Of a stretch of DNA of 64,000 nucleotides, positions 23,215 to 34,252 are shown piece after piece. Within the stretch, counting starts at the first letter, position 1, and the number at the start of each line of letters is the position of its first letter. The notes beneath the pieces are model-generated. The model made no database searches. It was not told where the DNA came from and saw only the letters and a list, made by a program, of their open reading frames with translations. Source of the DNA: Pistacia vera (taxonomy: Eukaryota > Streptophyta > Magnoliopsida > Sapindales > Anacardiaceae); the NCBI RefSeq assembly GCF_008641045.1, contig NW_022195052.1:1-64000 (forward strand), given 5' to 3'. The position numbers and the translations under genes are program-made.

Positions 23215-25345
23215 CCTTTTATATCCGCCCATAACCAATTTTGAGCACACATCAATACTTCTAATGTATCTGAATGAAGTTTGTTGCGATGTGGACTTAC
23301 TACCTTCCCATCCGTGCTAAATATAGACTCAGAAGCGATTGTGGAGACAGGAATAGCAAGGATGTCTCAAGCAATAGAAGAGAGGATTGGATATTTAGGC
23401 CTACTTGCCTTCCACCAAACCAATATGTCAAAGTTAGGAGTCCTAAGCAAAAGTTTCTCCTCTAAATAAAAATCCAGTTCTGACTTTCCTTCAACAACAT
23501 TTGATTCTTGGGCAATATACATCTCAAAGTCACTAACGGACCCATCGTCCTCACTACAAGGAATATTAGTCTGAAAGAAGGTGCTGCATTAGGAGGAGGT
23601 TGACTACTTCCTTGCTTAGATTGGTACTAATTAAATAATCTGATAATAATCCTTGAATTCTCAGAATATGATATTTACCATCAACTCCATAGATCCGAGG
23701 AAAAAATAATCTAACGATTTCATTTTGTATCTAGGATCTAAAAGACTCGCTACCCCCCAAGACACCGTGAATCACATCCCAACACTTGCTAAATTTTTCA
23801 AACATTTTTGCTGCCATATTCTTTATCAAATAATTCCCACATCTAAGCCAGTTAGACAATGCAATTCTAATTTCACAAACTTTTGGGAAATAAATATTAG
23901 ATGTCGAATATTTTGTTCTACAGAACAAGTTTGTGGCAACATAAAATATTTTAACTTTGAACAAACTTGTTCTACCAACTCCCATTCCTCCTCAATTGGC
24001 AAACATCTATATTGTGGCTCACGAAGCTTTAAACAAAAAAACACATGTTTGTAAATGAAAGCAGTTTCAAGCGTTAAATAAGTTGAGTTCCAACGAGTCT
24101 TACAGTCAAAAGCCAACTATTTCGTACTTTCAATGCCTTCTTGATGTGCTGCTTCAACAAAATTTTGCTCTCTTTTAGGAGATGCTGACCAATAAGCAAC
24201 ACTCTCACAGATTCTTGCAATTGCTTGTCCAATCACCGATAATCCATCTTGAACAATTAGATTCAGAATATGCGCACAACAACGTATATGAAACAATAAA
24301 CCACGTAGCATAAGTGAGGCACTTGGAAGTTCGTTTAAGATATCTTCAACAACTGCATCATTGGTGGAGCAGTTATCAAGCGTCAATGTCTACAACTTTC
24401 TATCAATATTGTACTCATAAAAGCAATCCATCAATGCTGTAGCAAGCACATCTCTAGTATGTGGGCAAGACACATATAAAAATCTGCAACATTAATTATA
24501 CATAAAAAATAATATTAATATAGCTACAAAAATTTTATTAAAAAATAAGAATGATAAAACCTTAAAAGATAATACCTTATGAGTCGACTTTTTAAGACCC
24601 AGTTGTTGTCGATAAAGTGCGCTGTGATCGTCATATATCCTTTGTTTTGATTGCTGGCAGTCCACAAATCCGAAGTGATAGCAATCCTACTCCGGTTTTC
24701 GTTTAACAATTTCATTGTCTTCTCTTTTTCTACATCATACATCTTGAATATGTCTTTCTTAATAGTGTTTTTACTCACAACCTTAAACAACGGTTGCATG
24801 CTGTTACAAAATCTTTTAAACCCGTAATGATCAACCATGCTCAAAGGATATTCATGTAGAACAATCATCATTGCAAGGTCCTTCCTCACCAACTCTTGAT
24901 CAAGTTGATGCGAAGTTAAGGTCATTTGTGACTTTGAACTTGCATCCTCTCCCGGGGTCATCGACATAATCTTTTGTGATACATCTCCATAGTTTTGCCT
25001 TGGACAGATTTTATAATGTGCATGCAAGTGCCTTGTCCCGTTTTTGGAACCACCAGCAAGTTGTTTACGAAAATAGTTACACTCTGTTTTATCCTTGCCA
25101 TCAACTTTATCTTTCTTGAAATGTTGCCATACAACTCATTTTGTCCTTACAGTATGGCTGCAACTGTCAACATCATTAAGGGGGCCATTTTCTTCATGTG
25201 TTTCTTCCTCAGTATCAGCAATTGTGGATTGAATTTGATTACTTCCAATCAGATCCGGAGTCAGAATTTTTTCGATGAGTCAGAAGGTAGATTCATCTCC
25301 TCTTCTAAGCTTTATCGTTTACCAAGTAAAGAAGTTTGAATTGAC
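23215..25345 (-). pseudogene. hAT transposase with BED zinc finger
   Basis: Minus-strand reading: a BED-type finger (WQHFKKDKVDGKDKTECNYF, RHLHAHYKICPRQ, with its second cysteine now phenylalanine), then LVRKDLAMMIVLHEYPLSMV, NENRSRIAITSDLWTASNQN, and after an intron or frame change LTLDNCSTNDAVV, FHIRCCAHILNLIVQDGL. Then come FDCKTRWNSTYLTLETA and EEWELVEQVCSKL, and at the C terminus the dimerisation segment FDILVWWKA, YPILSSIA, PVSTIASESIFSTDGKV. Domain order is that of plant RICESLEEPER-like hAT transposases. Stops occur within the BED region, near 24390, 24115 and 23710 to 23490, and a TGA lies in the C-terminal domain. Confidence 0.88.
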
Positions 25346-25779
25346 ATGTTGAAACCTAAAAAAAAAAAAATGAACAAAAAGTATGAATATCAATAAACAA
25401 TTCATTTTTGAAAATGAAGCAGATATGCATTACTAAATCATACATTGGATGAAGGATTGAGATACTGTTCAATACAATACATTCCAACAAATACAAGTCC
25501 ATAAAGGTGCATATTATGAATGGCAATACATGGATTTTAACTTTGTGCTTAAACGGAATCCATATAACATAACATAATCATTTAGTAACTTATCAAATTG
25601 CAGCCATAATTTGCTTCCTATCAGAATCTAAATTCTTCCATTTATGTAGCACATAGAGCTTTAGTCTTATTCTATTTTCAAGTAGTTTACTTAATCAATT
25701 TAATTAATCATTATTATCAGATCAAAATATTACATTCTACATGCATACTTGCTAAACCAGTAAACCTGCTTCAATTGCC

Positions 25780-26420
25780 AATTTTGCACTTCACCACAAA
25801 CACATCATTATCATACAATCATAGCACCAGTTCTGCACTTCACTATAAATTCTGCAGTTGCACTTCATTACAAAATTCTGCGCTTCTTTACTTCACTAAA
25901 AAATTCTGCACTTCTTTAAAATACAACACTTTTTCACTTCTTTAAAATTCAGCACTTCTTCACTTCATTAAAACTCTGCACTTCTTTATAATTCTGCACT
26001 TCACTAAAATTCAAAACTTCTTCACTTCATTAAAAATCTGCACTAAAAATCTGCACTTCTTTACACTTCATTAAAAATCTGCACTAAAATTCTGCACTTC
26101 TTTACTTCAATGAAAATTCTGCACCTCTCACTTTTTACATCAATAAAAAAAATTCTGCACTTCTCACTTTTTACATCAATAAAAAAATTCTGCACTTCTT
26201 TATCTCACTAAACCAACTTTATGCACATCTCTTGAATACTTCATTCAATCAACCACTTCAGTAATCAATCAACCACCTTAGTAGCTAAATTCAATAAGCC
26301 ATTTCAATGGAGCTCAAAAAATTCTACACATCTTTACTTCACTAAACCAACTTTATGCACATCACTTCAATACTTCATTCAATCAACCACCTCAGTAACT
26401 AAATTCATTCAACCATTTCA
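25780..26420 (-). repeat. Degenerate short tandem repeat inside the hAT element
   Basis: Variants of TTCTGCACTTCTTTACTTCA and TCACTAAAAAA alternate about 20 times between roughly 25830 and 26220. A looser part to 26420 repeats 'aatcaaccacttcagtaa'. The repeat lies upstream of the transposase start, in its presumed 5' region. It is not coding. Confidence 0.8.
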
Positions 26421-26837
26421 ATAGCTACATCCTTCTAAATCAACCAACAACTTATAACCAATCTGCTACTTCATTTAATCAACCACTTCAGTAAATAAAT
26501 ACAATCAACAATTCAATAGCTACATTCTTCTAAATCAACCAACAACTTACAATCAATCTGCAAAAGCAACCACAAACATCAATCAGCTACAATATTAGCA
26601 CAACCTTCAGCTAACCAATCTTCAACTACAGCATTCAACATCCAACCACAGCTGCTACAAACATCATTTAAATTGCACAAGTCAGCAGCTTCAGCTTTCC
26701 TGATTATAGACAAGACTATCACACTTCACTACTACATTCAATTTTTCCTTGAGTTCATTAAATTGAGCAGCAGAAAGTGTTTTCAGTTATGGCTGCTGCT
26801 AAATGGCATTTTCAAAAGCAAACCCGAATAATGCAGA

Positions 26838-27556
26838 AACAAAGATTAGACTCTCTAAATAAAAAAATTCTGCAAGAATCCAAATAAAAAAACACCAAGA
26901 CAAACAGATAAACAAGAGTACACAAACAATCTTAGCTGGTCTTCAATAACCATCAAGACAAAACTTTATAGGAAACTGTTTTTCTGTGTCTATTGCTGAC
27001 AAGGAAATCTTTACTTAGGTGGGTATCTGGTGGTGCGTTACTGTACAGAGACCTCCTACATTTTAAAACAGAATCATGTTATCTTCAACCTGGCAATACG
27101 AAATTTGAAAAATATGAATTCTTTTTCGCAGAGAAAGGGTGTATGCAAAATTTTTTTTTGAGTCAGTGCACATATTACTGACATACTCTTCCAATAATGA
27201 TTATTCCTTAGTATCATGCTGGAAGAAAACTGCTTTAAATATTTCTAAAGTTTCTTTTTCGGCAGCCAGAATGTTGTGGTGTTGCTTTTATTTTTTTAAG
27301 GAAAGTCCAATTTTCTAAATAAATACCCTGAAATATCAGTTCTCTTTCTCATGCTACTTAAAACTATGTTGCACTGGTGAAGCAGAAGACACTTATCATA
27401 TGGGGTGAGGATGACCAGATCATTAGCAACAAAGATTAGACTCTCCAAATAATTTTTTTTTGCAAGAATCCAAATAAAAAAACACCAAGAAAAATAGATA
27501 AACAAGAGTACACAAACAATCTTACCTGGTCTTTAACAACCACCAAGACGAAACTC
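26838..27556. repeat. Direct repeat pair (about 128 bp) around a 460-bp segment
   Basis: The segment starting CAAAGATTAGACTCTC and ending CAAGACRAAACT occurs at 26838-26965 and again at 27428-27556, with about ten differences. The 462 bp between (26966-27427) is not repeated. On the minus strand that piece has an open stretch (27296-27505) that I do not recognise. Confidence 0.8.
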
Positions 27557-27768
27557 AAAAGCTTGACGTCATCACCCAGAAGCTAAAAACCGAAGAAATT
27601 GGACGACAAATGAAAAGCACAAAAAAATTGAGGACAGATGCAGATCGACGATTGCAGAATTGCAGATGGAGAGAGAGATACGTTAGGAAGGGCAGCATCG
27701 CAGCAAGTGGAGCGAGAGTTTAGGGAATGGGATGAATTGAAAATTGAGGCTAGAGATTGGGAAAAATG

Positions 27769-27804
<36 letters not shown>
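27769..27804. repeat. (TA)n(CA)n microsatellite
   Basis: About 12 TA followed by 6 CA dinucleotides, inside the hAT element. Confidence 0.9.
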
Positions 27805-28046
27805 TAGGATAATATTGTAATTAAATATATAGTATAAGGGTAAATTCGTAAAATTAATACTAAAATTTTCAGGTCGGGTCGGGACTGAAGATATACCCAT
27901 ACCTAGCCTGTACCCGAGGTCGGGCCTTAAAATAAAGCCCAGGCCCAAGCCTAAGCCCGTCACTCCTGGGTAAAACCCAACCCTTTTGGGCTGGGCCGGG
28001 CCGGGTACCCAAAAATGTCAGGCCTATTGCCATCTCGATTCACGAG

Positions 28047-28225
28047 CATTAGAGACTCGCCTCCCACCTAGATACTGGCCTTGGTGTGCAGTTATGCGAC
28101 GAAGGTACCAGTAGTTCGCCCCTCATTTTTTTTATTTGCATGCTATCATTACTTCTTGCAAACTTTCCATCCTAATTTTTTTCAGGCTGCCATAGCGAGC
28201 AGGCTTCTCATCTGGTATGTAATAA
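28047..28225 (+). pseudogene. Continuation of the gypsy-type ORF after the hAT insertion
   Basis: The sequence resumes directly after the right hAT target duplication. The text AGACTCGCCTCCCACC and an exon-like AG/GCTGCCATAGCGAGCAGGCTTCTCATCTG/GTATG (about 28186-28216) suggest a spliced or leader-like remnant. No domain was recognised; its assignment rests on position alone. Confidence 0.3.
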
Positions 28226-28471
28226 CTATAATGTTAATTCTAAATTATTTCACCATTAATTCTAGCAGTATAATAGTTCTTAATAACTTATTTAATGTAT
28301 CATTAAATTGGTCAAAAATTACATTAACTGCATTAAAATTTAGGTCAATATATCAATATACATATATAATCTTGAGGCATAGGCTATATGATTGCCATTT
28401 CGAGGGGCTAGGATTCCTTCATTTTGACACATTGATAATCATATTTTACACTATGATTTTGCATTAAATTT
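28226..28471. other. AT-rich spacer
   Basis: No gene, repeat or element end recognised between the ORF remnant and the LTR starting at 28472. Confidence 0.4.
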
Positions 28472-29932
28472 TGATAGGATTTAGGATACTTTTCATACAA
28501 TTTGGGTCATAATTGCTATCTAATTCTATTAATTTGTCTTTGCAGGCCTAAACAATGATTTTTAGCATAAATAACAGTTTTGAGCGTAAATTGTGTAACT
28601 GGAGTTTGGAAACTCAGAATGACTTGAATTTAGAAGCTTTGGAAAGCTAAGAAGAAGAGCTACAACTTTCATGTTTTGGGGTTTTCCTAATTCCGACTGG
28701 ACAAGAGTGAAAACTTGGCTTGAAGTCGTGAAAAGTACGCTGGGAACTGAAGAAAAAAAGGTCTTTGGATATGCTTCAGTATTTCTGCCATAACTTGAGC
28801 TGTAGACCTCAAATTGTACTGATTCTTGAACGACCAAAAAGATAATTTAAAGGGATAAAATTCATATGTTTAACACTTTTCTAGATTCAGACTCTATCAG
28901 GCTCAAATTTTGCCTGAAAGTATTCGCTGCGGCGAGGAAAAAGCTTCGCCGCAGCGAAACCTGCATTAGCTGTAAAAATAAAACGACGTGTTTTGGCTTG
29001 CTAGGGCTTGGTCCTTATGTGAAATAGGTATAAATTAGAGCGAAAAGGAAAGAAAAAGGGTCTTGGTTCGTCATTTGGGAGGCAGCTCATGGAAGGAGAA
29101 GATTGTTGAAGATTTGGGCTTCAAATTAGAGAAGATTTCTCCATCTTTTGCTTGTTTTTCAATGATGAATCTTGATTCAGTTTGTTTTTGTTCTTTTATT
29201 TCATTTTTGAGTATGAACTGAGTTGTTTAGCTAGGGTTTGATGTAACCTTGATACAATGATTCAAATTTATATGAATTGATTTACTTGAGTTTTAATTTC
29301 ATGATTGAGTGTTTATCTCTTTGCTTAATGACTTTTGGATGCTTGATCACCATTCAAATGTGTGTTGTTCATAATGAGACTGAGAAGTGATTTGTGATTG
29401 TGCCTCTTGGGATAAATACCGTAGATTAGCAAACGCTAGAGATAGGTTTAGCGATCTATGAAATCTAGATAGAATTCCACAAAGCTTAAAAGACTTTGAA
29501 CTATTAATCTTCATTTTGTTGGGTGCGGAAGCTTAATAGGGATAAGTAGGGAAATGTAGCCTGAGAAGGTATATTTTACAACTTAGGTAATTCGATTTTC
29601 AATCAAGTAATTAGAACTTAGGTAATAGATTCTATGATTTGGGTTAGCGTATCTAGGTGAAATCAACACCCTAGCATTTTTTAGCATTGTTTAATTAGTT
29701 AAGTTGTTGGGTTTTGCTTTAATTTCATTATCATTCATTTATATTTTGTTAATTTATATTTAGTTGTTAATTTTCCATCAATCCAATTTATTGTTGCTTC
29801 AATTAGGACTTAAACTAGAGAAATCGGTACTTAGTAACACTATCCTCATGGGAATGATACTCACTCATCACTTTATTGCTTTGTGCGACTAGTGCACTTG
29901 CTATTTTTGCATGTTGTAGTTACAACGCATCA
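28472..29932 (+). repeat. LTR-like repeat, probably solo (1.46 kb)
   Basis: Starts TGATAGGATTTAGG and ends ACAACGCATCA, giving the same TGAT...ATCA termini and overall layout as the solo LTR at 18951-20638: a 'tttgcagg' motif near the start, a GC-rich inverted repeat, a purine-rich leader, and GTGCACTTGC near the 3' end. The flanks aattt and cacgt do not match, so there is no target duplication and the ends are provisional. Confidence 0.5.
28923..28958 (+). repeat. GC-rich perfect hairpin in LTR
   Basis: TTCGCTGCGGCGA (28923-28935) and TCGCCGCAGCGAA (28946-28958) are perfectly complementary 13-base arms around a 10-base AAAAA-rich loop. The strong GC content contrasts with AT-rich surroundings. 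Confidence 0.9.
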
Positions 29933-31182
29933 CACGTCTGTAGATTGCCTAACACATGGCTAGATTTGATTGGTGATGATATGACATAAATTGATGAGTT
30001 GTATTTTATGGTATATGTGGCTTCATGTAATTGGTGTTTGATATTGTTTGTTATTAATGACAGATATTAATAACCTTATTGATTGTTGTTTGTTTCACAT
30101 TAACAATAAATATTGTCATTTACATTTACATAACCTTACACACAGAACATTATTGATTGTTGTTTGTTTATAAATTTCTGTGAATGTAAGGGGTCTTATA
30201 CGTAGTATGTTATTCACAATGCATTTATGTGAATTTAGGGGGTTTGTGAATATGAATGGTTTGATAGGTTTTTATTTTGTTACATTGTATGTGTTATGTG
30301 TTGCTCTTTAATATAAACGGTTACAGATATTTATAAGAATGTGAAGAGTTGTATACTTTAATTGGATGTACATAGTATATATATGTAATTATTTGTATAA
30401 TTTGGTACATTACTACCAGCAAGGAACTTAACAAGAAACAGAGGTATAGCTATTTGTTTTTATATTTTTATATGTCATGTTCTTGCCAATTTATTGTTTA
30501 TTTTACTTATGTTCTTGCTAGTTACTTTTTCCTGAAATTTCTTGTAGGTATATACAATTTGTGGAAGGAACAAAGCTGCTATTGTTTATATATCTTGGTG
30601 AAGGTAAAGTTATTCGATATATGTTTATATGTGATGTTCTTGCCAATTCTAGTTTATTTTTAATATTTTTTTCATTTATAATGATTTATATTATAAGTTA
30701 TGGTTCGGCAAGCAAACCATGATGAATCGTTAGTATGTTTGTGATTATGTCACAAGAACTCCACACGACAAATCATGTAAAGCATCATGGACAATTAGTG
30801 TGTTTACATTGGCATCGCACAAATGAATTATGTTTGTTTATTACTGATATAACAACTACTTTTTCCTCAAATGTGATTTAGGTATATACGATTTTTGGAA
30901 GAAACAGAGGTGTTGCTTATATATCCCTGTGAAGGTAATGACTCTTTTTATTTGTTTATTTTCATTAAAAATCTCGTTGACTGAATTATAATTACATATG
31001 TAACAAGTTAATGTTTATATGGCAAACCATAGCAATGTTGTCGAACAAAATTTACAAGAGTAATAAGTTAATGTTTATATGGCAAACCATAGCAATGTTG
31101 TCGGACAAAATTTACAAGAGCGAACTATAATGATTAATATTATAGTTATGGTTTGGTAGTCGAACCATAATGTATCATTGGT
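29933..31182 (+). other. Non-coding region with diverged direct duplication, upstream of the RPA relic
   Basis: Two stretches resemble each other in order: about 30535-30790 and 30860-31230. Both contain a GTATATAC-ATTTNTGGAAG stretch, CTTATATATC/CTTGGTGAAGG, and ATGGTT-GG...TATGTCACARGAACTC. They look like copies of one upstream exon/intron block. No coding domain was recognised before about 31183. Confidence 0.45.
31001..31120 (+). repeat. 60-bp tandem duplication
   Basis: Units at 31001-31060 and 31061-31120 (TAAYAAGTTAATGTTTATAT...ACAAGAG) differ at two positions, indicating a recent local duplication. Confidence 0.92.
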
Positions 31183-32590
31183 ATGTTTGCTTTTATGTCA
31201 CAGGAACTCGACACAACAAGACTTGTAGTTTTCGATTATATTGTAAAAATTCAGCTGTCGAACGATGTTGCACCATTACTATGCGTTATTGATAATTGTC
31301 TTTTTTTTCCTTGCAAGCAATTCATTTCAATGTCTTATCGTTTGCTCAAAGATCTTAACCAATCACACGATGATTGGATAATTGTTGCCAGAGCAATAAG
31401 ATGTTGGGAATGTCTAATGATGTGTTTAGCCTTGATATGGTTTTAATGGATGAACAGGTGCAAAATATAAATAGTTATATTAGTTAAAAGTTTTATTATT
31501 TATAAATTACACATATTTGTTAACACTTTTCATTTCCATTTATTTCACAGAGCAATGTGATGCATGGAACTATACCAAAAATAGGGTTCCTAAGTTTAGA
31601 AGCCAAATTCATGAAGGTTGTATATATCTCATAAAAAATGTAAGGGTTATAGGATGTGCGACTTCTTACAAACTTGTGGAGGACACATATCGTATACAAT
31701 TTCTGATGACCACATCTTTGAAGGAGATCAAGTAACCAAGAATACCCATTCCAAAGTTGTATTTTAAATTTTCTAGTATTCATGATCTTGAAAATAGATC
31801 ACATGATACTACTTTGTTGTCAGGTATATTTAGTTTTACTTATAGATACTTTAAGTTTATGAAAAAAGAAGTTATATATTATATTTAACATAAAAAATGA
31901 TATGCAGATGTGATTGGTATTCTGAATGGAATTGGAGAAACTCAAGTATCAACAAAGAGTAATAAAAGAGACATTACATTGTAGATTGAATAGTAATTTT
32001 TTTTTTCCAATATTGGTACATCTTGTTATCAATTGATATAATTAACATCGTTATTGATTTTAGAGAAACAATTACTATATCTTTGTGCAGAAAAATCTAT
32101 GCGGAAAAATCTGTGATGAAATAAATGAAGTTGTGCAAATGGAAAATGACAAGGCTATTGTTATGATTGTTACATCAAAAAATGTAAAGGAGTTTCAAGG
32201 TAATTTAAACATATTATAGAAAATTAATATATTGTGAATAATTAATTTTTTTTTTTTTGTGTAACATGCAGGGTGATTATTTCTGAATACAACTTCGGCA
32301 TCAAGAATTTATGTAAATCTCGATATTGAGGAGGTGTATTCCCTTCAAGAAATGTAAGATATCAAGCAATTGTATATTATAATATTAAATGTTGTATAAC
32401 ATTGATATCTTATATATTGTTATTATTATAGAAACCAAAACATGCTAGTTGTTCAATTGCAAAAGAGAATTTTCAATGGAATACCGGTAGAAAAGAGATG
32501 TTTCAGAATAGAGTAACATTGAAGCATATTACCGATCTGGTGTGGTTCAACAATGATGATCCGGTACAATATTTACTATGTAATTAAATT

Positions 32591-32679
32591 GATTATTACA
32601 ACTTTATTTTTTATATAAGAAATTCATCTGAATAGGTAATTACACCTTTATTTTTTATATAAAAAATTCATTTGAATAG
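32591..32679 (+). repeat. 45-bp tandem duplication in RPA relic intron
   Basis: Two units (32591-32635 and 32636-32679), each with TTTATTTTTTATATAARAAATTCAT and ending GAATAG, sit just upstream of the exon starting GTCACTGATTTTACAATAAAG. Confidence 0.8.
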
Positions 32680-32802
32680 GTCACTGATTTTACAATAAAG
32701 GCTACGCTAAGTGAAGTTGATTCTAGATTTGGTTGGTGCTATTCGTCTTGAAATTTTTGCAAGAAAAAGATCCCAAAAAATTTGTATTGTCAGAATTGCA
32801 GA

Positions 32803-32944
32803 AAAGAATCAAAATTCCCTTAGATGAGGTATTTATATTTTTTTTTCCCTTAGTAAATTGTAGATTACAATTCAAAGAATCAAAATTCCCTTAGATGAGG
32901 TATTTATATTTTTTTTTCCCTTAGTAAATTGTAGATTACAATTC
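32803..32944 (+). repeat. 71-bp tandem duplication at RPA relic exon end
   Basis: AAAGAATCAAAATTCCCTTA... at 32803-32873 is repeated without change at 32874-32944. The unit contains the end of a coding exon and its donor-like GTATTTAT, so the splice junction itself is doubled. Confidence 0.93.
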
Positions 32945-33213
32945 AATTGTTTATGGAATTATTGTTAATGTTACAATAGGTACAAGATAGAAATGAAAGT
33001 GTAGAAACAATTGTTTTATGGAATTCCTCTATAAAACTAGTTAAATATATTCACAATGACTATAAAATAATCCCTACCATATTTCTGAATGTGGATATTA
33101 CATTTTTCACATAGAATCACGTGTTCAAGAGAAAAGTGAGTATGATAAATATGATGTATTAAGTGTGCTAGCCATGAGAATAGTGGTAGAAAGATTATAG
33201 AAAATACACGTGG

Positions 33214-34085
33214 TGTGATGTCGAGATAAATACGTGTTTGTAAGGTAATAGAAAGAAATTAAAGAATAAGGGTAAAATGGTCTTTTCACTCACAACTAGA
33301 TGAAGGAGTGGGGAGTGAAAAAGACCAAGAACATGTGTTAAATCCATTGAAAGTGAGGGTATATCGGTAAATGCATGTATGACATAATTAATATTATCAT
33401 AAATGTGCAAGGGCAAAATGGGAATATATAAATATTTTATTAGTTATAAGGTTTCAATTGACAAACCCTAGCCATTCTCATCCCTTGAGCACGCCACCTT
33501 CTTCCCCCATTTCTCTTCCATTTCTTCAAAGTCTTCCAAGGGAATTACATGAGAATTCATGCCTAAGTGAATATATGTTCATTTTGTGGCTTTCTACGGT
33601 AAGAATTTTAGTAAAAGTTTGTGATTTGTGTTTTATAAGTATGAGTTCTCATGAATTTATGTGTTTTAGCATGAATTAATGGAGAAATTGAGCAAAGGAA
33701 GCAAAGAAAAGGATTCTTGCAAGAAAAAGGTAAGTATCTAAGCTTTAATTTGAGTAGTACATGTGTAAGTTGATTCTTGAGTGTTTGTGTATGATGTATG
33801 ATAAGAAGTATTGGCTGTTTAGATGCTTGTTTGATGGAGTATAATGTGTAGAAATTCAGCCAAGATGAGTAGTTATGTAGATGTGATGTGTTGGTTGAAC
33901 TTTGGATGAAATTTTGATGAGTTGATGTTGGAATTTGGAAGTGTTGAATCCGGCCAGATTTGAAATTAAGTTTGGTGATTTTTTGCTCAAATTTTGGTGA
34001 ATTTGGAGAGATGTGGAAGTGTGACCAACCAAGTATTTGCTTGTGCATGTGAATTGTTTGATGAAAATTCAAAGAGAAATGCATG
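33214..34085 (+). repeat. 5' part of a gypsy LTR fused to Angela copy 1
   Basis: Starts TGTGATGTCGAGATAAA and follows the solo LTR of 61058-63567 (minus) in order: 'gggtaaaatggt', 'gtggggagtgaaa', 'gtgcaagggcaaaatggga', 'attagttataagg', 'aaattttggtgaattt', 'gagagatgtggaagtg'. It stops at about 34085, inside GCATGCATGATTTGGTTAA, where the sequence becomes the leader of an Angela element. The 3' two thirds of the LTR are missing. Confidence 0.75.
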
Positions 34086-34252
34086 CATGATTTGGTTAAT
34101 CAATTGAATAAATAATGTGTTGATGAATGATCTATTGGTTGATTGGTGTCCTGGTCGAATGCTTGTGCATTCGATCCGATTTGGATCCGTGTCGTTACAT
34201 GAAAAACTAAAAAAAAGCATACTGTTCAATTCACTGTTTTGCTGTGTTAGTA

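Larger units (their letters stand above)
22497..28038 (-). mobile_element. hAT transposon, near full length, inactive (5.5 kb)
   Basis: The left terminus TAGTTATGGCAAT and the right terminus, read inward, TCGAGATGGCAAT agree at 9 of 13 positions. The flanks ttcacggg (22489-22496) and ttcacgag (28039-28046) agree at 7 of 8, the target-duplication length of hAT elements. Both ends carry GGGTCGGG / GGGCCGGGC and CAGGCCCAAGCC subterminal repeats in about the first 170 bp. A broken hAT transposase lies inside on the minus strand. The element splits the gypsy-type ORF around 22488/28047. Confidence 0.88.
31183..33120 (+). pseudogene. RPA70-like single-strand DNA-binding protein pseudogene
   Basis: Exon 1 (to 31457) contains YRLLKDLNQSHDDWIIVARA. 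Splicing to 31551 restores MDEQ/SNVMHGTIPKNRVPKF, then GCIYLIKNVRVIGC. An in-frame TAA follows EIK near 31730. Later exons hold KFSSIHDLENRSHDTT, VIGILNGIGETQ, FVQKNLCGKI, VYVNLDIEEVYSL-like text and VTDFTIKATLSEVDSR (after 32680). A zinc-ribbon remnant NFCKKKIPKNLYCQNC follows, with one cysteine codon replaced by TGA. This is the OB-fold/zinc-ribbon order of plant RPA1-like (DUF223) proteins. Such genes are often carried by plant Helitrons, but no Rep/helicase and no Helitron ends were seen. The family is recognised from memory; it is clearly non-functional. Confidence 0.78.

Noticed and set aside
27638..27820. Possible small protein ending in IYIYIY
   Set aside because: The end is a TA microsatellite, and the rest lies in the subterminal part of the hAT element without family resemblance.
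29933..33213. Complete Helitron
   Set aside because: Only the RPA-like relic is visible. No Rep/helicase motif and no CTRR hairpin end were found, so I did not call the element.
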